The notes: generated by a model not told the origin, from the letters alone. 42,482 nucleotides of DNA from Bacteroidaceae bacterium (GCA_024400995.1 JAKSLU010000008.1:1-42482); one strand, 5' to 3'. Positions 6,536-15,840 are shown, counted from the first letter of the stretch. Numbers and translations are program-made.

Positions 6536-9034
6536 CTAAGCCTCCTCGTCCTCATGTATATAGCCACTGCCGTAGGCGCGGCCATAGGAATAGCCATAGC
6601 CGTAACCGTAGCGATAGCCATAGCGGTGGTAACCGTAGCGGCTATAAGCACTCAGACTACCATTGAGTAGGAGGGACAGATTGTTGAACTTGGCGTTCTT
6701 GTAGTAATTATCAACAACGGGCAGCATCTCGCGCTCCATGAGTTCTACGCGAACGACAAAGATGGTCTTGTCCATGTACTGGGCAATGATGCTGGCATCG
6801 GCCACTATCTCTACAGGAGGACAATCGACAAAGATGACGTCGTACTCCTCACGCAACTGGCTGAAGAGTTCGACTGTGCGTGCTCCCGTGAGCAGTTCGG
6901 CGGGGTTGGGAGGTATGACGCCTACGGGCAGCACCTCAAAATTGGGGTTATCCTTGACAGGTACTACAAAACTGCGCCAGTCGTTCTCCTTACCATTGAG
7001 ATAGGAGCTGACTCCCCTCTTGGGCGAACCCACATAGAGGCTGGCGCTGGCACGACGCAGGTCAAAGTCGAGCATGAGTACCTTCTTGCCCTTCAGAGCG
7101 AAGGAGGCTGCCAGATTGGCGCTAATATAGGTCTTGCCTGAGCCGGGGTTGGCGCTGGTCACCATGATGACCTGCCCCCTGCCTGTGGTCTCACCGCCCA
7201 TCTGGTCGAGGTTGGTACGTACGACACGGAAGGCCTCGTTGATGATGTTGCGGCTATGAGGCTTGATGATCAGCTCACGCGTATGCTCCACCTCCTGCTT
7301 GGGACTGCGCAGATGCATGCGTTCCATCCAGTACTTCAGGCCCTTCTTGGGACGATGGCCCACAAAGGGAATCTCTCCGATGAAGGGTACGACGAGCTGT
7401 TCGATATCCTTGCGACCGCGCACGCGGCTATTGGTAATCTCCATGAGATAGAGCAGGGCAGCGGGGATGCCGAGACCAAGTGCGAAAGCAATGAGCAGGA
7501 TGCGATTGCCCTGAGGGGATACAGGTGCGTTGCTACCCATAGGGGGAGAGATGACGCGGGTATTGTAAGCGGTGAAGGCCTGAGAGAGTTCAGTCTCCTC
7601 ACGCTTCTGGAGGAGGAAGACGTAGAGGGCTTCCTTTACCTTCTGCTGACGCTCTACACTGAGCAGGTACTTGGCCTGCTGCGGACTGCTAGCTATGCCG
7701 GCCTGACTCTTGCTCTGACTCTTGCGAGTGGACTCAATGAGGGTCTCGAGGAGATTGATGTGGTTATCAATATTGCTCACCATAGCAGTGCGTAACTGTG
7801 CCAACTGCTGGTCGCGCTCTACTACGAGAGGATGGTCGGCACTACTATTGGTCACGAGGCGATTGCGCTCTAGGAGCATGCGGTTGTACTCCGACACCTG
7901 ACTTTCGAGGCCAGCGTTGCCGCCCATACCACTATTGGTAGGCAGCAGGTTGTACTTGTTGCTCTCCTTAGTTATAAACGCACGCACGTAGCGCGTAATA
8001 TAGAGCTGGTTGTTAAGCTCAATGAGCTTCTTCTCGTCAGTATTGGCATCACTCACATACATACCAGCTATGGTGCTGGGGTCAGGAATGAGATTGGCGC
8101 TCTTATAGGAGCTAATGTCATTATCTACATTGCCGAGCTCTGCTTCTATCACCTTGAGACGTTCCTGGATGAACTCGCTGGTGGCAATGGTCATACGGTT
8201 TTTATCCTGCACCCAGGAGTCGTTGTAAGATTCGATGAGGGTGTTGATGATATCCTCAGCGCGCTCCGTGCTGGAGTCGGCGTAAGTAAGATCGAGAATA
8301 CTATTCTCCTTGTGGTTGAGTGCTACGGAGAGACCACCAGCGGTAGCCTTGGCGGTGGATAGCACATCGGAGTGGCTCACATGGATTAGCATTTCATCAT
8401 CACTGCCTGCCAATCTGGCAAAACCAGCAGCGGGGGTCACTCGGATGCGCCCTAAGGGAGTTCTGGCAGTCTGCCCTACCTGCATTTTGACACCCTTGGC
8501 TTCCTTGTGGCCAGAGAAATGGGATAGTACAACACTGCCATCCTGGTGGAGTGTCATATCTAAGCTACAGAACTTGTCCAGATCCATATCCATGAACTCC
8601 ACCTTGACGGGTAGTGCACTGCCATAGAGGTTGGACTTATGCCAACGACCGTCGATAGTGTAGCGAGTATTGAGGCCCAAACGCTTAACAACCTCTATAA
8701 ACATGGAGGGAGACTGAATGGCGACTATCTCGTTCTGTACATTGACGGCCTTACTACCCATACCAAGCGAAGCAAACCAGTCAACGTTGCCACTAAAGCT
8801 ACCTTTGGTTCCTTCCTCCTTGATGAGCACCTGAGCTGTTCGGGTGTAGATGGGGGTGGAGCGCTTGAGGTGTATGGTAGCACCTACTAGGGCAACAACG
8901 ACGGAGAGGACGAACCACTTCCAGTTGGCGAGGAACAGCTCGAGAATGTCGGCAAGCTGCATACCCGAGTTCTCCTCGTTTGCGGGAACGAAGGTTGCAA
9001 CGGACTGTTGGGTGTTTATATTCTGCTCTGACAT
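6536..9034 (-). CDS. Wzc-like polysaccharide co-polymerase / bacterial tyrosine kinase
   Basis: 832 residues. Inner-membrane protein that couples polysaccharide chain-length control and export to tyrosine phosphorylation. N-terminal Wzz domain with a membrane segment near residues 36-52 (WFVLSVVVALVGATI), a large periplasmic coiled-coil region with the GNVR-like part, and a second membrane segment near 510-530 (LLIAFALGLGIPAALLYL). A cytoplasmic BY-kinase follows with Walker A (SANPGSGKTYIS, about 622-632), Walker A' (VLMLDFDLRRAS, about 651) and Walker B (VIFVDCPPV, about 731). The C-terminus is extreme: 12 tyrosines in about 30 residues, mostly as RYGYGYGY-type repeats. It is the middle gene of the three-gene cassette. 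Confidence 0.93.
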   Translation of the reverse strand: MSEQNINTQQSVATFVPANEENSGMQLADILELFLANWKWFVLSVVVALVGATIHLKRSTPIYTRTAQVLIKEEGTKGSFSGNVDWFASLGMGSKAVNVQNEIVAIQSPSMFIEVVKRLGLNTRYTIDGRWHKSNLYGSALPVKVEFMDMDLDKFCSLDMTLHQDGSVVLSHFSGHKEAKGVKMQVGQTARTPLGRIRVTPAAGFARLAGSDDEMLIHVSHSDVLSTAKATAGGLSVALNHKENSILDLTYADSSTERAEDIINTLIESYNDSWVQDKNRMTIATSEFIQERLKVIEAELGNVDNDISSYKSANLIPDPSTIAGMYVSDANTDEKKLIELNNQLYITRYVRAFITKESNKYNLLPTNSGMGGNAGLESQVSEYNRMLLERNRLVTNSSADHPLVVERDQQLAQLRTAMVSNIDNHINLLETLIESTRKSQSKSQAGIASSPQQAKYLLSVERQQKVKEALYVFLLQKREETELSQAFTAYNTRVISPPMGSNAPVSPQGNRILLIAFALGLGIPAALLYLMEITNSRVRGRKDIEQLVVPFIGEIPFVGHRPKKGLKYWMERMHLRSPKQEVEHTRELIIKPHSRNIINEAFRVVRTNLDQMGGETTGRGQVIMVTSANPGSGKTYISANLAASFALKGKKVLMLDFDLRRASASLYVGSPKRGVSSYLNGKENDWRSFVVPVKDNPNFEVLPVGVIPPNPAELLTGARTVELFSQLREEYDVIFVDCPPVEIVADASIIAQYMDKTIFVVRVELMEREMLPVVDNYYKNAKFNNLSLLLNGSLSAYSRYGYHRYGYRYGYGYGYSYGRAYGSGYIHEDEEA

Positions 9035-9068
9035 AATCTATAGGATATTCTGCAAATTAGTTTGGGAC

Positions 9069-9857
9069 TTAGTTAGCAAGATTGACGACAATAGAGGTCA
9101 TAGAGGCCATCATGCTCACAATGCCAATCCAGAAGGAGGCCGTGCTGAAGGTGTTGCCATTGGGACGACTCTCACGCATACGCTTGGCATTGGGCTCTAC
9201 ATAGACCACATCGTGCTGCTGCAAGCAGTAAACGGGACTCTGGTAGAGAGACGCAGCATCGGTGAGATCAACATAGTAATGCTTCTGCACACCGCCTTCG
9301 TTACGTATCACGCAGACATTTTTGCGCTCACCAGTAATCTGTAGGTCGCCCGCCTTAGCGATGGCTTCGAGCAGGGTTACATGATCCTTGTCGAACTCAT
9401 AGCGACCAGGGGAACCCACCTCACCGAGCACACTGTAGCCGAGATTGCGATACTCTACAATAACGATGGGATCTAGCACAATACTCTTAGAGACAAGCTG
9501 GCCCTTGATGTAGGCCGAAACCTCTGGACGGGTCATACCGGCCACCTTCACCTTGCCGAGCATGGACATATCGATGCAACCAGTCTCGTCTACGGTATAG
9601 GCATACTGGCTCTGGGCACTGGTGCTAGACTGAGCACCAGTCGTGAGGTTAAGCACCTCAGAAAGTTCCTCATCCTTACTCTTGACCATGATGGTTATCT
9701 TGTCATAAGGCTTGATGACCACCTGCTGCAGCTCCTGAACTGCTACAGACTGAGTTTTGTGCATATCCTGAAAATATGCAATGTCCGTCGGGGCCTTACA
9801 ACCAGCAAGGGCCAAAGCAATGACGGCGAGTACTAAGTTTAGTGCGTGATTTTTCAT
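9069..9857 (-). CDS. Wza-like outer-membrane polysaccharide export lipoprotein
   Basis: 262 residues from the ATG at 9857. An upstream TTG at 9866 overlaps the -7 element and is unlikely to be used. A lipoprotein signal with lipobox LAGC places the lipidated Cys at residue 20. It is followed by the Poly_export domain (IAYFQDM, IKPYDKITIMVKSKDEELSEVLN) and an SLBB-like region (YSVLGEVGSPGRYEF). A C-terminal hydrophobic helix (SFWIGIVSMMASMTSIVVNL) resembles the membrane segment of Bacteroidales homologues. It is first in the operon, 34 bases before the Wzc-like gene. Confidence 0.92.
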   Translation of the reverse strand: MKNHALNLVLAVIALALAGCKAPTDIAYFQDMHKTQSVAVQELQQVVIKPYDKITIMVKSKDEELSEVLNLTTGAQSSTSAQSQYAYTVDETGCIDMSMLGKVKVAGMTRPEVSAYIKGQLVSKSIVLDPIVIVEYRNLGYSVLGEVGSPGRYEFDKDHVTLLEAIAKAGDLQITGERKNVCVIRNEGGVQKHYYVDLTDAASLYQSPVYCLQQHDVVYVEPNAKRMRESRPNGNTFSTASFWIGIVSMMASMTSIVVNLAN

Positions 9858-9863
9858 ACCGCG

Positions 9864-9894
9864 CAAAGTTACTTATTTATTATGACACAACCAA
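9864..9894 (-). promoter_or_regulatory. Promoter of the wza-like operon
   Basis: On the minus strand, TTGG (9894-9891) is followed 23 bases later by TAACTTTG (9871-9864). The ATG at 9857 lies only 6 bases past the -7 element, so the transcript may have almost no leader. Confidence 0.75.
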
Positions 9895-9925
9895 GACAGT
9901 ACGAAAAATAGTTCTAAAATAGCCT

Positions 9926-9957
9926 AAAAAAAGTGCCAGACCGTCAAGTCTGGCACT
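9926..9957 (-). terminator. Intrinsic terminator of secDF
   Basis: A perfect 10-bp stem (agtgccagac at 9932-9941, its complement at 9948-9957) is followed on the minus strand by a run of seven T (9932-9926, the first shared with the stem). Confidence 0.9.
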
Positions 9958-9992
9958 CATTTATATGTTATATAGCATTATTCTGCCTAGGC

Positions 9993-12900
9993 TTAGGCCT
10001 CAACCTCACCAGCCTCTACGACCTTCTGCTTGCCCAGAGTGCGGAGAGCGATGGGGGCAGCGAGGAAGATAGAGCTGCAGGTACCGAAGAGCACACCGAG
10101 GATCATCGCGAAGGCGAAGCTACGGATGCTGTCGCCACCGAGGAAGAAGATGCAAAGGAGCACAATCAGTGTGGTGACGGAGGTCATGATCGTACGGCAC
10201 AGGGTGCTGTTGATAGACTCATTGAAGAGGCGACGGCTGTCGCGCTTGGGATAGAGACCGAGGTTCTCGCGGATACGGTCGAACACTACCACCTTATCGT
10301 TGATGGAGTAACCGATAGCGGTCAGCACAGCAGCGATGAAGGTCTGGTCGATCTCCAGCGAGAAGGGCACCCAACCCCAGCACAGGGAGTACATACCGAT
10401 GATGAGCAGCGTGTCGATGCACAGAGCGGCTACAGAGCCGATAGAGAAGGCCACGTTACGGAAGCGCACGAGGATATAGAGGAAGATAGCGGCCAGAGCG
10501 AAGAGTACACTCTTGACGGCACCCTCAGTCATCTCGGCAGCTACGGTGGCACCTACCTTCTGGGCGCTGATGATAGAGCCACCAGCCTTGTTATCACGAT
10601 CCTTGAAGGTGTTGTAGTCAGCAGTGATAAGCTTGGCTTCGGTCAGGCTCTGCCAGATGAACTGTTCAACCTCCTGGTCCACGGTCTCGGTCTGCTCGTC
10701 AATCTTATAAGTAGTAGAGATGCGGACAGCGGGGTTGGAGGTGGTAACAATATCAAGGCAGCTTACGGTAGCGTCGCTACCAGCCTTCTGGAGACTGGCA
10801 CGTACAGCGGCCTCTACGTCCTCGGAAGCAGTCTTCTCGGTGAACTCTACCACGTAGTTGCGACCACCAGCAAAGTCAATACCCTTGCTCAGACCACGGG
10901 TGCTGAGGCTGGCGATGCAGACAACAGCGAACAAACCAAAGGCAATGAAGCTGGTCTTGGCTGCGCTCATGAAGTGGTAGTGTGTGTTCTGCAGGAGCTT
11001 CTCACTCAGGCTGGTAGTGAACTTGAGGTTGAGCCACTTATCCTTGTTGTGGAAGTGCTCGAACACGATACGGGTCATCCACACAGCGGTGAAGAAGCTG
11101 GCGCAGATACCAATACCCAGAGTCATAGCGAAGCCACGGATAGGACCTGTACCGAAGTTATAGAGGATAACAGCGGTGATGATAGAGGTCAGGTTGGAGT
11201 CGAAGATGGCGCTAAAAGCGTTGCCGTAACCGTCGGCCAGAGCACTCTTGATGTTCTTGCCGGCACGGAGCTCCTCCTTGGTGCGCTCGAAAATAAGCAC
11301 GTTGGCATCCACAGCCATACCGAGAGAGAGCACGAGACCTGCGATACCACTCATCGTCAGAGCTGCCTGGAAGGAGGTCAGCACACCAAAGGTGAAGAAG
11401 AAGTTGAGCAGCAGGGCGCAGTTGGCCACCATACCAGGGATGAAACCATAAATGAGGCACATGAAGAACATGAGCAGCACGAAGGCCACAACGCAGCTGA
11501 TGAAACCAGCCTTGATAGAGGCAGCACCGAGGCTAGGACCTACGGTCTCCTCGCTCACGATGGTGGTGGGAGCGGGCATCTTACCAGACTTGAGCACGTT
11601 GGCAAGGTCCTTGGTGTCCTCAGCGGTGAAGTGGCCGCTAATCTGGCTGGTACCACCAGTGATCTCATTCTGTACGACAGGAGCGCTATATACGAAGCCA
11701 TCGAGGACGATAGCTACGGGGCGCTTGATGTTCTTCTTGGTGAGAGCAGCCCAGTCACGGCCACCCTGGGTGTTCATGGTCATGCTCACGATAGGACGGT
11801 GATACTGGTCGTAGTCGTCCTTGGCGTCAGCGATAACGTCGCCAGCCATAGCGGGAGCGCCATTGGTCTTCTTCAGAGCATAAAGTTCAAAGAAGTTGCC
11901 ACGAACGTACTCGCTGGGCTTAACACCCCAGGCAAAGTGTACGTCGGCGGGCATGATCTGACGAGCCTGAGCGCTGGTGAGGATGTTCATGATGGCAGCG
12001 GTGTCAGCATGGCTGGCAAGGCCTACCACGCAACCGTCGCCAGCTACAAACTGGCCCTGGATGAGGCGTGCAAAGAGGGGATGCTCAGCGATAGCCTTGG
12101 CCTGAGCCTGGGCGTCAACCTTGGGAGCGTCCTGAGTCTCCTCGGCATCAGCCTTAGCGGCAAAGAGGGCGGTGGTGTCAGCCTGAGCCTGCTCCTCGGC
12201 GACCTCAGCGGGAGCCTCGGCAGCCTCCTCAGCAGGAGTCTCGGCTACCTCAGCCTGCTCGCCACCAGCCATGCGGCTGTCGAGGCTACGGAGAGCGCCC
12301 TGCAGATCGCTGGCACGGTAGGTCTCCCAGAACTCGAGGTTGGCGCTACCCTGGAGGAGGTTACGCACACGTTCGGGCTCTTTGATGCCAGGCATCTCGA
12401 CCATGATCTGACCCATCTGGCCCTTACCTTCCAGAATCTGGATGTTGGGCTGAGCCACACCAAAGCGGTCGATACGCTGCTGCACAACCTGGTAGGAGTT
12501 GTTGACGGCAGCCTTCACCTCGGCGGTGAGAGCGGCGCGCACCTGGTCGTCGGTGGAGTTGGGGGTAATATTACTTTCCTTGAGGCTATTGGCAAAGATG
12601 CCACCCAGCTGGTTCTGGCCGTTCTGAGCCTGGAACTTCTTGACAAAGAGGTCAACGAAGTCCTCATTGCCCTTCTGTGACTCAGCATAAGCCTCGTCAA
12701 AGGCCTTCTTGAACTGAGGCTCGTTGGCGTTGCTGCCAGCGAGATTGCGAACGACGTCGGGCACACTTACCTCGAGGATGACGTTCATGCCACCCTTCAG
12801 GTCGAGGCCGAGGCCAATCTGGAGTTCCTCGCAGCGCTTGTAGTTGTAGCCGAGCCATACGTTCTCGGAACGCAGCGAGTCGAGGTAGGCTCTACCTTCC

Positions 12901-13022
12901 TGCTCACCCATTGCAGCAGCCTTGCCCTCGTAGTGTGAGGTAACGAAGCTGAAGCTGAAGTAGAAGCAGCAAATGAGGCCCATCAAAACTGCGATGAGTT
13001 TTACGAATCCTTTGTTTTGCAT
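9993..13022 (-). CDS. secDF: Fused protein translocase subunit SecDF
   Basis: 1009 residues joining SecD and SecF. It is an inner-membrane accessory of SecYEG that uses the proton gradient to pull exported proteins. Residues 10-28 are the first membrane segment, and the SecD motif LGLDLKGG is at 71-78. A long acidic, Ala/Glu-rich insert (about 252-310) sits in the periplasmic domain, as is common in Bacteroidota fusions. The SecD membrane block follows (GFISCVVAFVLLMFFMC), then the SecF part from about residue 680 (FGLFAVVCIASLSTRG, KGIDFAGGRNYVVEF). It has its own promoter and terminator. A 915-codon open frame on the opposite strand is a composition shadow. Confidence 0.97.
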   Translation of the reverse strand: MQNKGFVKLIAVLMGLICCFYFSFSFVTSHYEGKAAAMGEQEGRAYLDSLRSENVWLGYNYKRCEELQIGLGLDLKGGMNVILEVSVPDVVRNLAGSNANEPQFKKAFDEAYAESQKGNEDFVDLFVKKFQAQNGQNQLGGIFANSLKESNITPNSTDDQVRAALTAEVKAAVNNSYQVVQQRIDRFGVAQPNIQILEGKGQMGQIMVEMPGIKEPERVRNLLQGSANLEFWETYRASDLQGALRSLDSRMAGGEQAEVAETPAEEAAEAPAEVAEEQAQADTTALFAAKADAEETQDAPKVDAQAQAKAIAEHPLFARLIQGQFVAGDGCVVGLASHADTAAIMNILTSAQARQIMPADVHFAWGVKPSEYVRGNFFELYALKKTNGAPAMAGDVIADAKDDYDQYHRPIVSMTMNTQGGRDWAALTKKNIKRPVAIVLDGFVYSAPVVQNEITGGTSQISGHFTAEDTKDLANVLKSGKMPAPTTIVSEETVGPSLGAASIKAGFISCVVAFVLLMFFMCLIYGFIPGMVANCALLLNFFFTFGVLTSFQAALTMSGIAGLVLSLGMAVDANVLIFERTKEELRAGKNIKSALADGYGNAFSAIFDSNLTSIITAVILYNFGTGPIRGFAMTLGIGICASFFTAVWMTRIVFEHFHNKDKWLNLKFTTSLSEKLLQNTHYHFMSAAKTSFIAFGLFAVVCIASLSTRGLSKGIDFAGGRNYVVEFTEKTASEDVEAAVRASLQKAGSDATVSCLDIVTTSNPAVRISTTYKIDEQTETVDQEVEQFIWQSLTEAKLITADYNTFKDRDNKAGGSIISAQKVGATVAAEMTEGAVKSVLFALAAIFLYILVRFRNVAFSIGSVAALCIDTLLIIGMYSLCWGWVPFSLEIDQTFIAAVLTAIGYSINDKVVVFDRIRENLGLYPKRDSRRLFNESINSTLCRTIMTSVTTLIVLLCIFFLGGDSIRSFAFAMILGVLFGTCSSIFLAAPIALRTLGKQKVVEAGEVEA

Positions 13023-13092
13023 TGTGTTTTTATTGATTTTTTATTAGTTGTTTGCTAAATAGACTATAGGGTCATACCCAAAATAGAGCGTG

Positions 13093-13122
13093 CAAATTTA
13101 CATATTTTTTTTGTAACAGCAA
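13093..13122 (-). promoter_or_regulatory. secDF promoter
   Basis: On the minus strand, TTG (13122-13120) is followed 22 bases later by TAAATTTG (13100-13093). It implies a leader of about 65 nt. Confidence 0.65.
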
Positions 13123-13228
13123 GGGTCTAAGCATCAAAATGTCACTTTTCGCTCCAGATTTAGGTCTTTTTTGGACGCTAGAGCAGTCAGTCGGCGGTGC
13201 CGAGCGCCTGGTTGCGCACACTGAGGCA

Positions 13229-14413
13229 TCAGGGTGGACCACTCTCTGTGAGGCGTACGATACGCTCCATCTCAGCATCCTCACCCTCGGGGTCATAGTG
13301 TTTGGCGAGGGACTGACCAAAGAGGAAGGCTATGCCCTGATAGACGTTGGCTCTGAAGGCACCGACAAAGGCCTTGGCGATGGCAAATCCCGTCTGGTCG
13401 CACTCGCGGTCAATGAGCTTAACCAGTATTTTGCCCTGCGTCTTACTCATACGCCGCAGGAGAGGGGTGTACTGTTTCTTGAGGCCGTCCTCCACCAGCT
13501 TGATATGCTCCTCGCGGGCCTGCTTGGTGGGCAGCGTCTGCAGGTAGTCGTAGGTCTCGATGAGGGTGTGGCGGGCGAGCTTGGCAACGGGCAGCACCTT
13601 CTTGATATTGCGTACCAGGCGATTGTACTCCTGTTCCTGGCGGGAGGAGGCAAAGGTCTTGGGAGGATACTTGTAGAGCACAGGCAGGACGACCTCAGGG
13701 ATGCTGTCGCCCTTGTACTCCGCGCGCCCCACCTGGAGCGTGAGAGGCAGAGCGAGGTCGGGGAGCGTGTCGTTCACTGCGGCCGCGGCCTCCGCCCCTA
13801 TGGGGGCTACAAGGTTCGCCACGACAACAGCCATCAGCCAAACGGCCAGACGGATATACCTCTGCAAGTGGCGCACTGTCTCCCAGATAACGATGCCGGC
13901 GGTGACACTGACGTTGAGGGAGTGCTTGGTGCCATACTGGGGTATCTCCAGCGCCTCATCGGCGGCATCGACCACATCCTGGCGCACACCCTTGACCTCG
14001 TTGCCGAGAACGAGCGCTACGCCTGCGGGGACTCCTCCGTTCTGATCTGCCAGGAGCATGGGGGGCTCCCACTCGCCGAGCTTGCTGCTGCCCTCCACCT
14101 GCTCCACGGCTACTACGTGATAGTTGCGTTCCTGCAACTCTCGGACGCACTGCAGGGTGTCCTCATAGTAGGACCACGCTACGCTGTCCTCTGCGCCGAG
14201 GGCAGTCTTGTGTATCTCTGCCGAGGGCGGTGTGGCCGTAATGCCACACAGGCAGACACCCTCCAGTCGGAAGGCATCTGCCGTGCGCAGTACGGAGCCC
14301 ACATTATGGAGGCTCCGCACGTTGTCGAGGATGATGACGAGCGGCATCTTGGCGGCCGCACGGAACTCCCCTACATCCATTCGGTGGAGTTCCTCTATAG
14401 TGAGTTTTCGCAC
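13229..14413 (-). CDS. SpoU/TrmH-family RNA methyltransferase fused in frame to a DUF4294 protein
   Basis: 394 codons, GTG start at 14413. Residues 1-180 are a complete SpoU/TrmH-type 2'-O-methyltransferase with motif 1 (NVRSLHNVGSVLRTADAF), motif 2 (ALVLGNEVKGV) and motif 3 (EIPQYGTKHSLNVSVTAG). Residues about 230-394 match DUF4294 (QEYNRLVRNIKKVLP, LIETYDYLQTLP, KLVEDGLKKQYTPLL, KHYDPEGEDAE), normally a separate exported protein. The junction (about 181-209) is a perfect signal-peptide-like stretch: RHLQRYIRLAVWLMAVVVANL ending GAEA. There is no stop between the halves. Either this is a true fusion, or a second start at 13876 makes a secreted DUF4294 protein. A 6-bp hairpin (14420-14437) lies before the gene. 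Confidence 0.85.
   Translation of the reverse strand: MRKLTIEELHRMDVGEFRAAAKMPLVIILDNVRSLHNVGSVLRTADAFRLEGVCLCGITATPPSAEIHKTALGAEDSVAWSYYEDTLQCVRELQERNYHVVAVEQVEGSSKLGEWEPPMLLADQNGGVPAGVALVLGNEVKGVRQDVVDAADEALEIPQYGTKHSLNVSVTAGIVIWETVRHLQRYIRLAVWLMAVVVANLVAPIGAEAAAAVNDTLPDLALPLTLQVGRAEYKGDSIPEVVLPVLYKYPPKTFASSRQEQEYNRLVRNIKKVLPVAKLARHTLIETYDYLQTLPTKQAREEHIKLVEDGLKKQYTPLLRRMSKTQGKILVKLIDRECDQTGFAIAKAFVGAFRANVYQGIAFLFGQSLAKHYDPEGEDAEMERIVRLTESGPP
13874..13876 (-). other. Candidate internal GTG start for a secreted DUF4294 protein
   Basis: The GTG codon for residue 180 of the fused frame would start a protein beginning MRHLQRYIRLAVWL with a textbook signal peptide ending in GAEA|A. The first half would otherwise end at the typical TrmH length. 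The product would be 215 residues. This is an inference from the sequence layout. Confidence 0.4.
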
Positions 14414-14458
14414 TTGGTGAGGGGAGTCGCATCCCCTGCTGCGTGCAATGATCGCGGG

Positions 14459-15784
14459 TTAGAGACCGAGCACGCTCTTTTCTACAAAGTAAACGAGGAT
14501 ACCTGCAATGTAGCCAACGAAGGCCACCCAGGTGATGTTCTTCATGTACCAGCCAAAGGTAATCTTCTCCAGGCCCATCACCACCACGCCAGCGGCACTA
14601 CCGATGATAAGCATAGAGCCACCCACACCAGCGCAGTAGGCCAGGAGCTGCCAGAAGATGCCATCCTGGGCCATATCGGCCATAGCGGGATTCTGAGCAA
14701 TCATGTCGGCGGTGCTAATGACATACATCTTCATAGAGCCAGCCACGAGGGGCACATTGTCCACGATAGAAGAGAGCACACCGATGGTACCGGTTACGAG
14801 ATAGTGGTTGCCGATGGTCTCATCGAGCCACTCACCCAGGGTACGCAACACACCGATCTCAGCGAGCACGTTGACAGCCATAAGAATGCCGAGGAAGAAC
14901 ATGATGGTGCTGATATCAATACGGCTGAGCATCTTAGTCACACGGATGGCCTCCTTGTCGTCCTCAGGAGCATTGTGGTAGAACACCTCAGTGGCAAGCC
15001 ATACGATACCGAGCACGGTGATGATACCCATAAAGGGGGGCAACTCTGTGATCATGTGGAAGGCAGGCACGCAGCACAGACCACCCACACCCAGACAGAA
15101 GATGGTGGTACGCTGACGACGACCGATGCGGGTGTTCTCTAGTTCCTGACGGCTGTCCTCCATACCACCGCACTCTCCGTGCAAACGATACTGCAGGATG
15201 GCACAGGGAATGATAAAGCTAATCATAGAGGGGAGGAAAATCTCCGTTATCACACCGCCGGCTGACACCTGACCGCCGTTCCAGAGCATGATGGTGGTCA
15301 CATCGCCAATGGGAGAGAAGGCACCACCCGAGTTGGCAGCAATGATAATCATTGAGGCAAAGATGAGGCGAGCCTCCTTGTCATAGATGAGCTTGCGCAG
15401 AATCATGACCATCACAATACTGGTCGTGAGGTTGTCCAGAATGGCACTAAGGAAGGCTGTCAGGAAGGCCATCTTCCAGAGCAGTCCACGCTTGCTCTTG
15501 CTTTGCAGGAGCTTGCGCACGGGATTAAAGCCACCATGCTGATCAACCACCTCAACGATGGTCATGGCACCCATAAGGAAAAACAGGGTGGTACCAGCCT
15601 CACCGAGATTCTTCTCGATGATATGGCCAAGTTCGTGCATATCAACAAAGCCACCGAGAGAGAACATCACCCAGCAGCCTGCGCACATAATGAGGGCTGT
15701 GGCTGCCTTGTTGACCTTGATTACACTTTCGAGGGCTATGCAGAGATAGCCGACGCAGAAGAATGCTACTATTGCTGTTAACAT
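14459..15784 (-). CDS. nhaD: NhaD-type sodium:proton antiporter
   Basis: 441 residues from the ATG at 15784. An in-frame TTG upstream at 15823 would add 13 residues unlike the family. This inner-membrane protein of the ion transporter superfamily exports Na+ in exchange for H+. About 11-12 hydrophobic segments are visible, with conserved NhaD stretches: IALESVIKVNKAATAL, LFFLMGAMTIVEVVDQHGGF, FLSAILDNLTTSIVMVMI, ANSGGAFSPIGDVTTIMLW and SSIVDNVPLVAGSM. The two half-repeats with conserved Asp-Asn (LDNLTT, VDNVPL) fit the family. It reads toward the methyltransferase gene 45 bases downstream and may share its transcript. Confidence 0.92.
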   Translation of the reverse strand: MLTAIVAFFCVGYLCIALESVIKVNKAATALIMCAGCWVMFSLGGFVDMHELGHIIEKNLGEAGTTLFFLMGAMTIVEVVDQHGGFNPVRKLLQSKSKRGLLWKMAFLTAFLSAILDNLTTSIVMVMILRKLIYDKEARLIFASMIIIAANSGGAFSPIGDVTTIMLWNGGQVSAGGVITEIFLPSMISFIIPCAILQYRLHGECGGMEDSRQELENTRIGRRQRTTIFCLGVGGLCCVPAFHMITELPPFMGIITVLGIVWLATEVFYHNAPEDDKEAIRVTKMLSRIDISTIMFFLGILMAVNVLAEIGVLRTLGEWLDETIGNHYLVTGTIGVLSSIVDNVPLVAGSMKMYVISTADMIAQNPAMADMAQDGIFWQLLAYCAGVGGSMLIIGSAAGVVVMGLEKITFGWYMKNITWVAFVGYIAGILVYFVEKSVLGL

Positions 15785-15840
15785 TGCTATTTGGGGGTTA
15801 ATTTTTCGGGCCTGTGGCCACAATTACACATTTTTCGCCA

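Noticed and set aside
9933..12680. 915-codon open frame opposite secDF
   Set aside because: It mirrors secDF in a GC-rich, biased codon setting. Its translation is low in complexity (runs of Glu, Gly, Val, Leu, His) and has no family motifs. Similar shadows lie opposite the methyltransferase/nhaD, argS, metallophosphoesterase, CotH and RlmI-like genes.
13142..13228. Terminator of the methyltransferase/DUF4294 gene
   Set aside because: Only a 4-bp GGCG/CGCC pairing was found and no T run follows on the minus strand.
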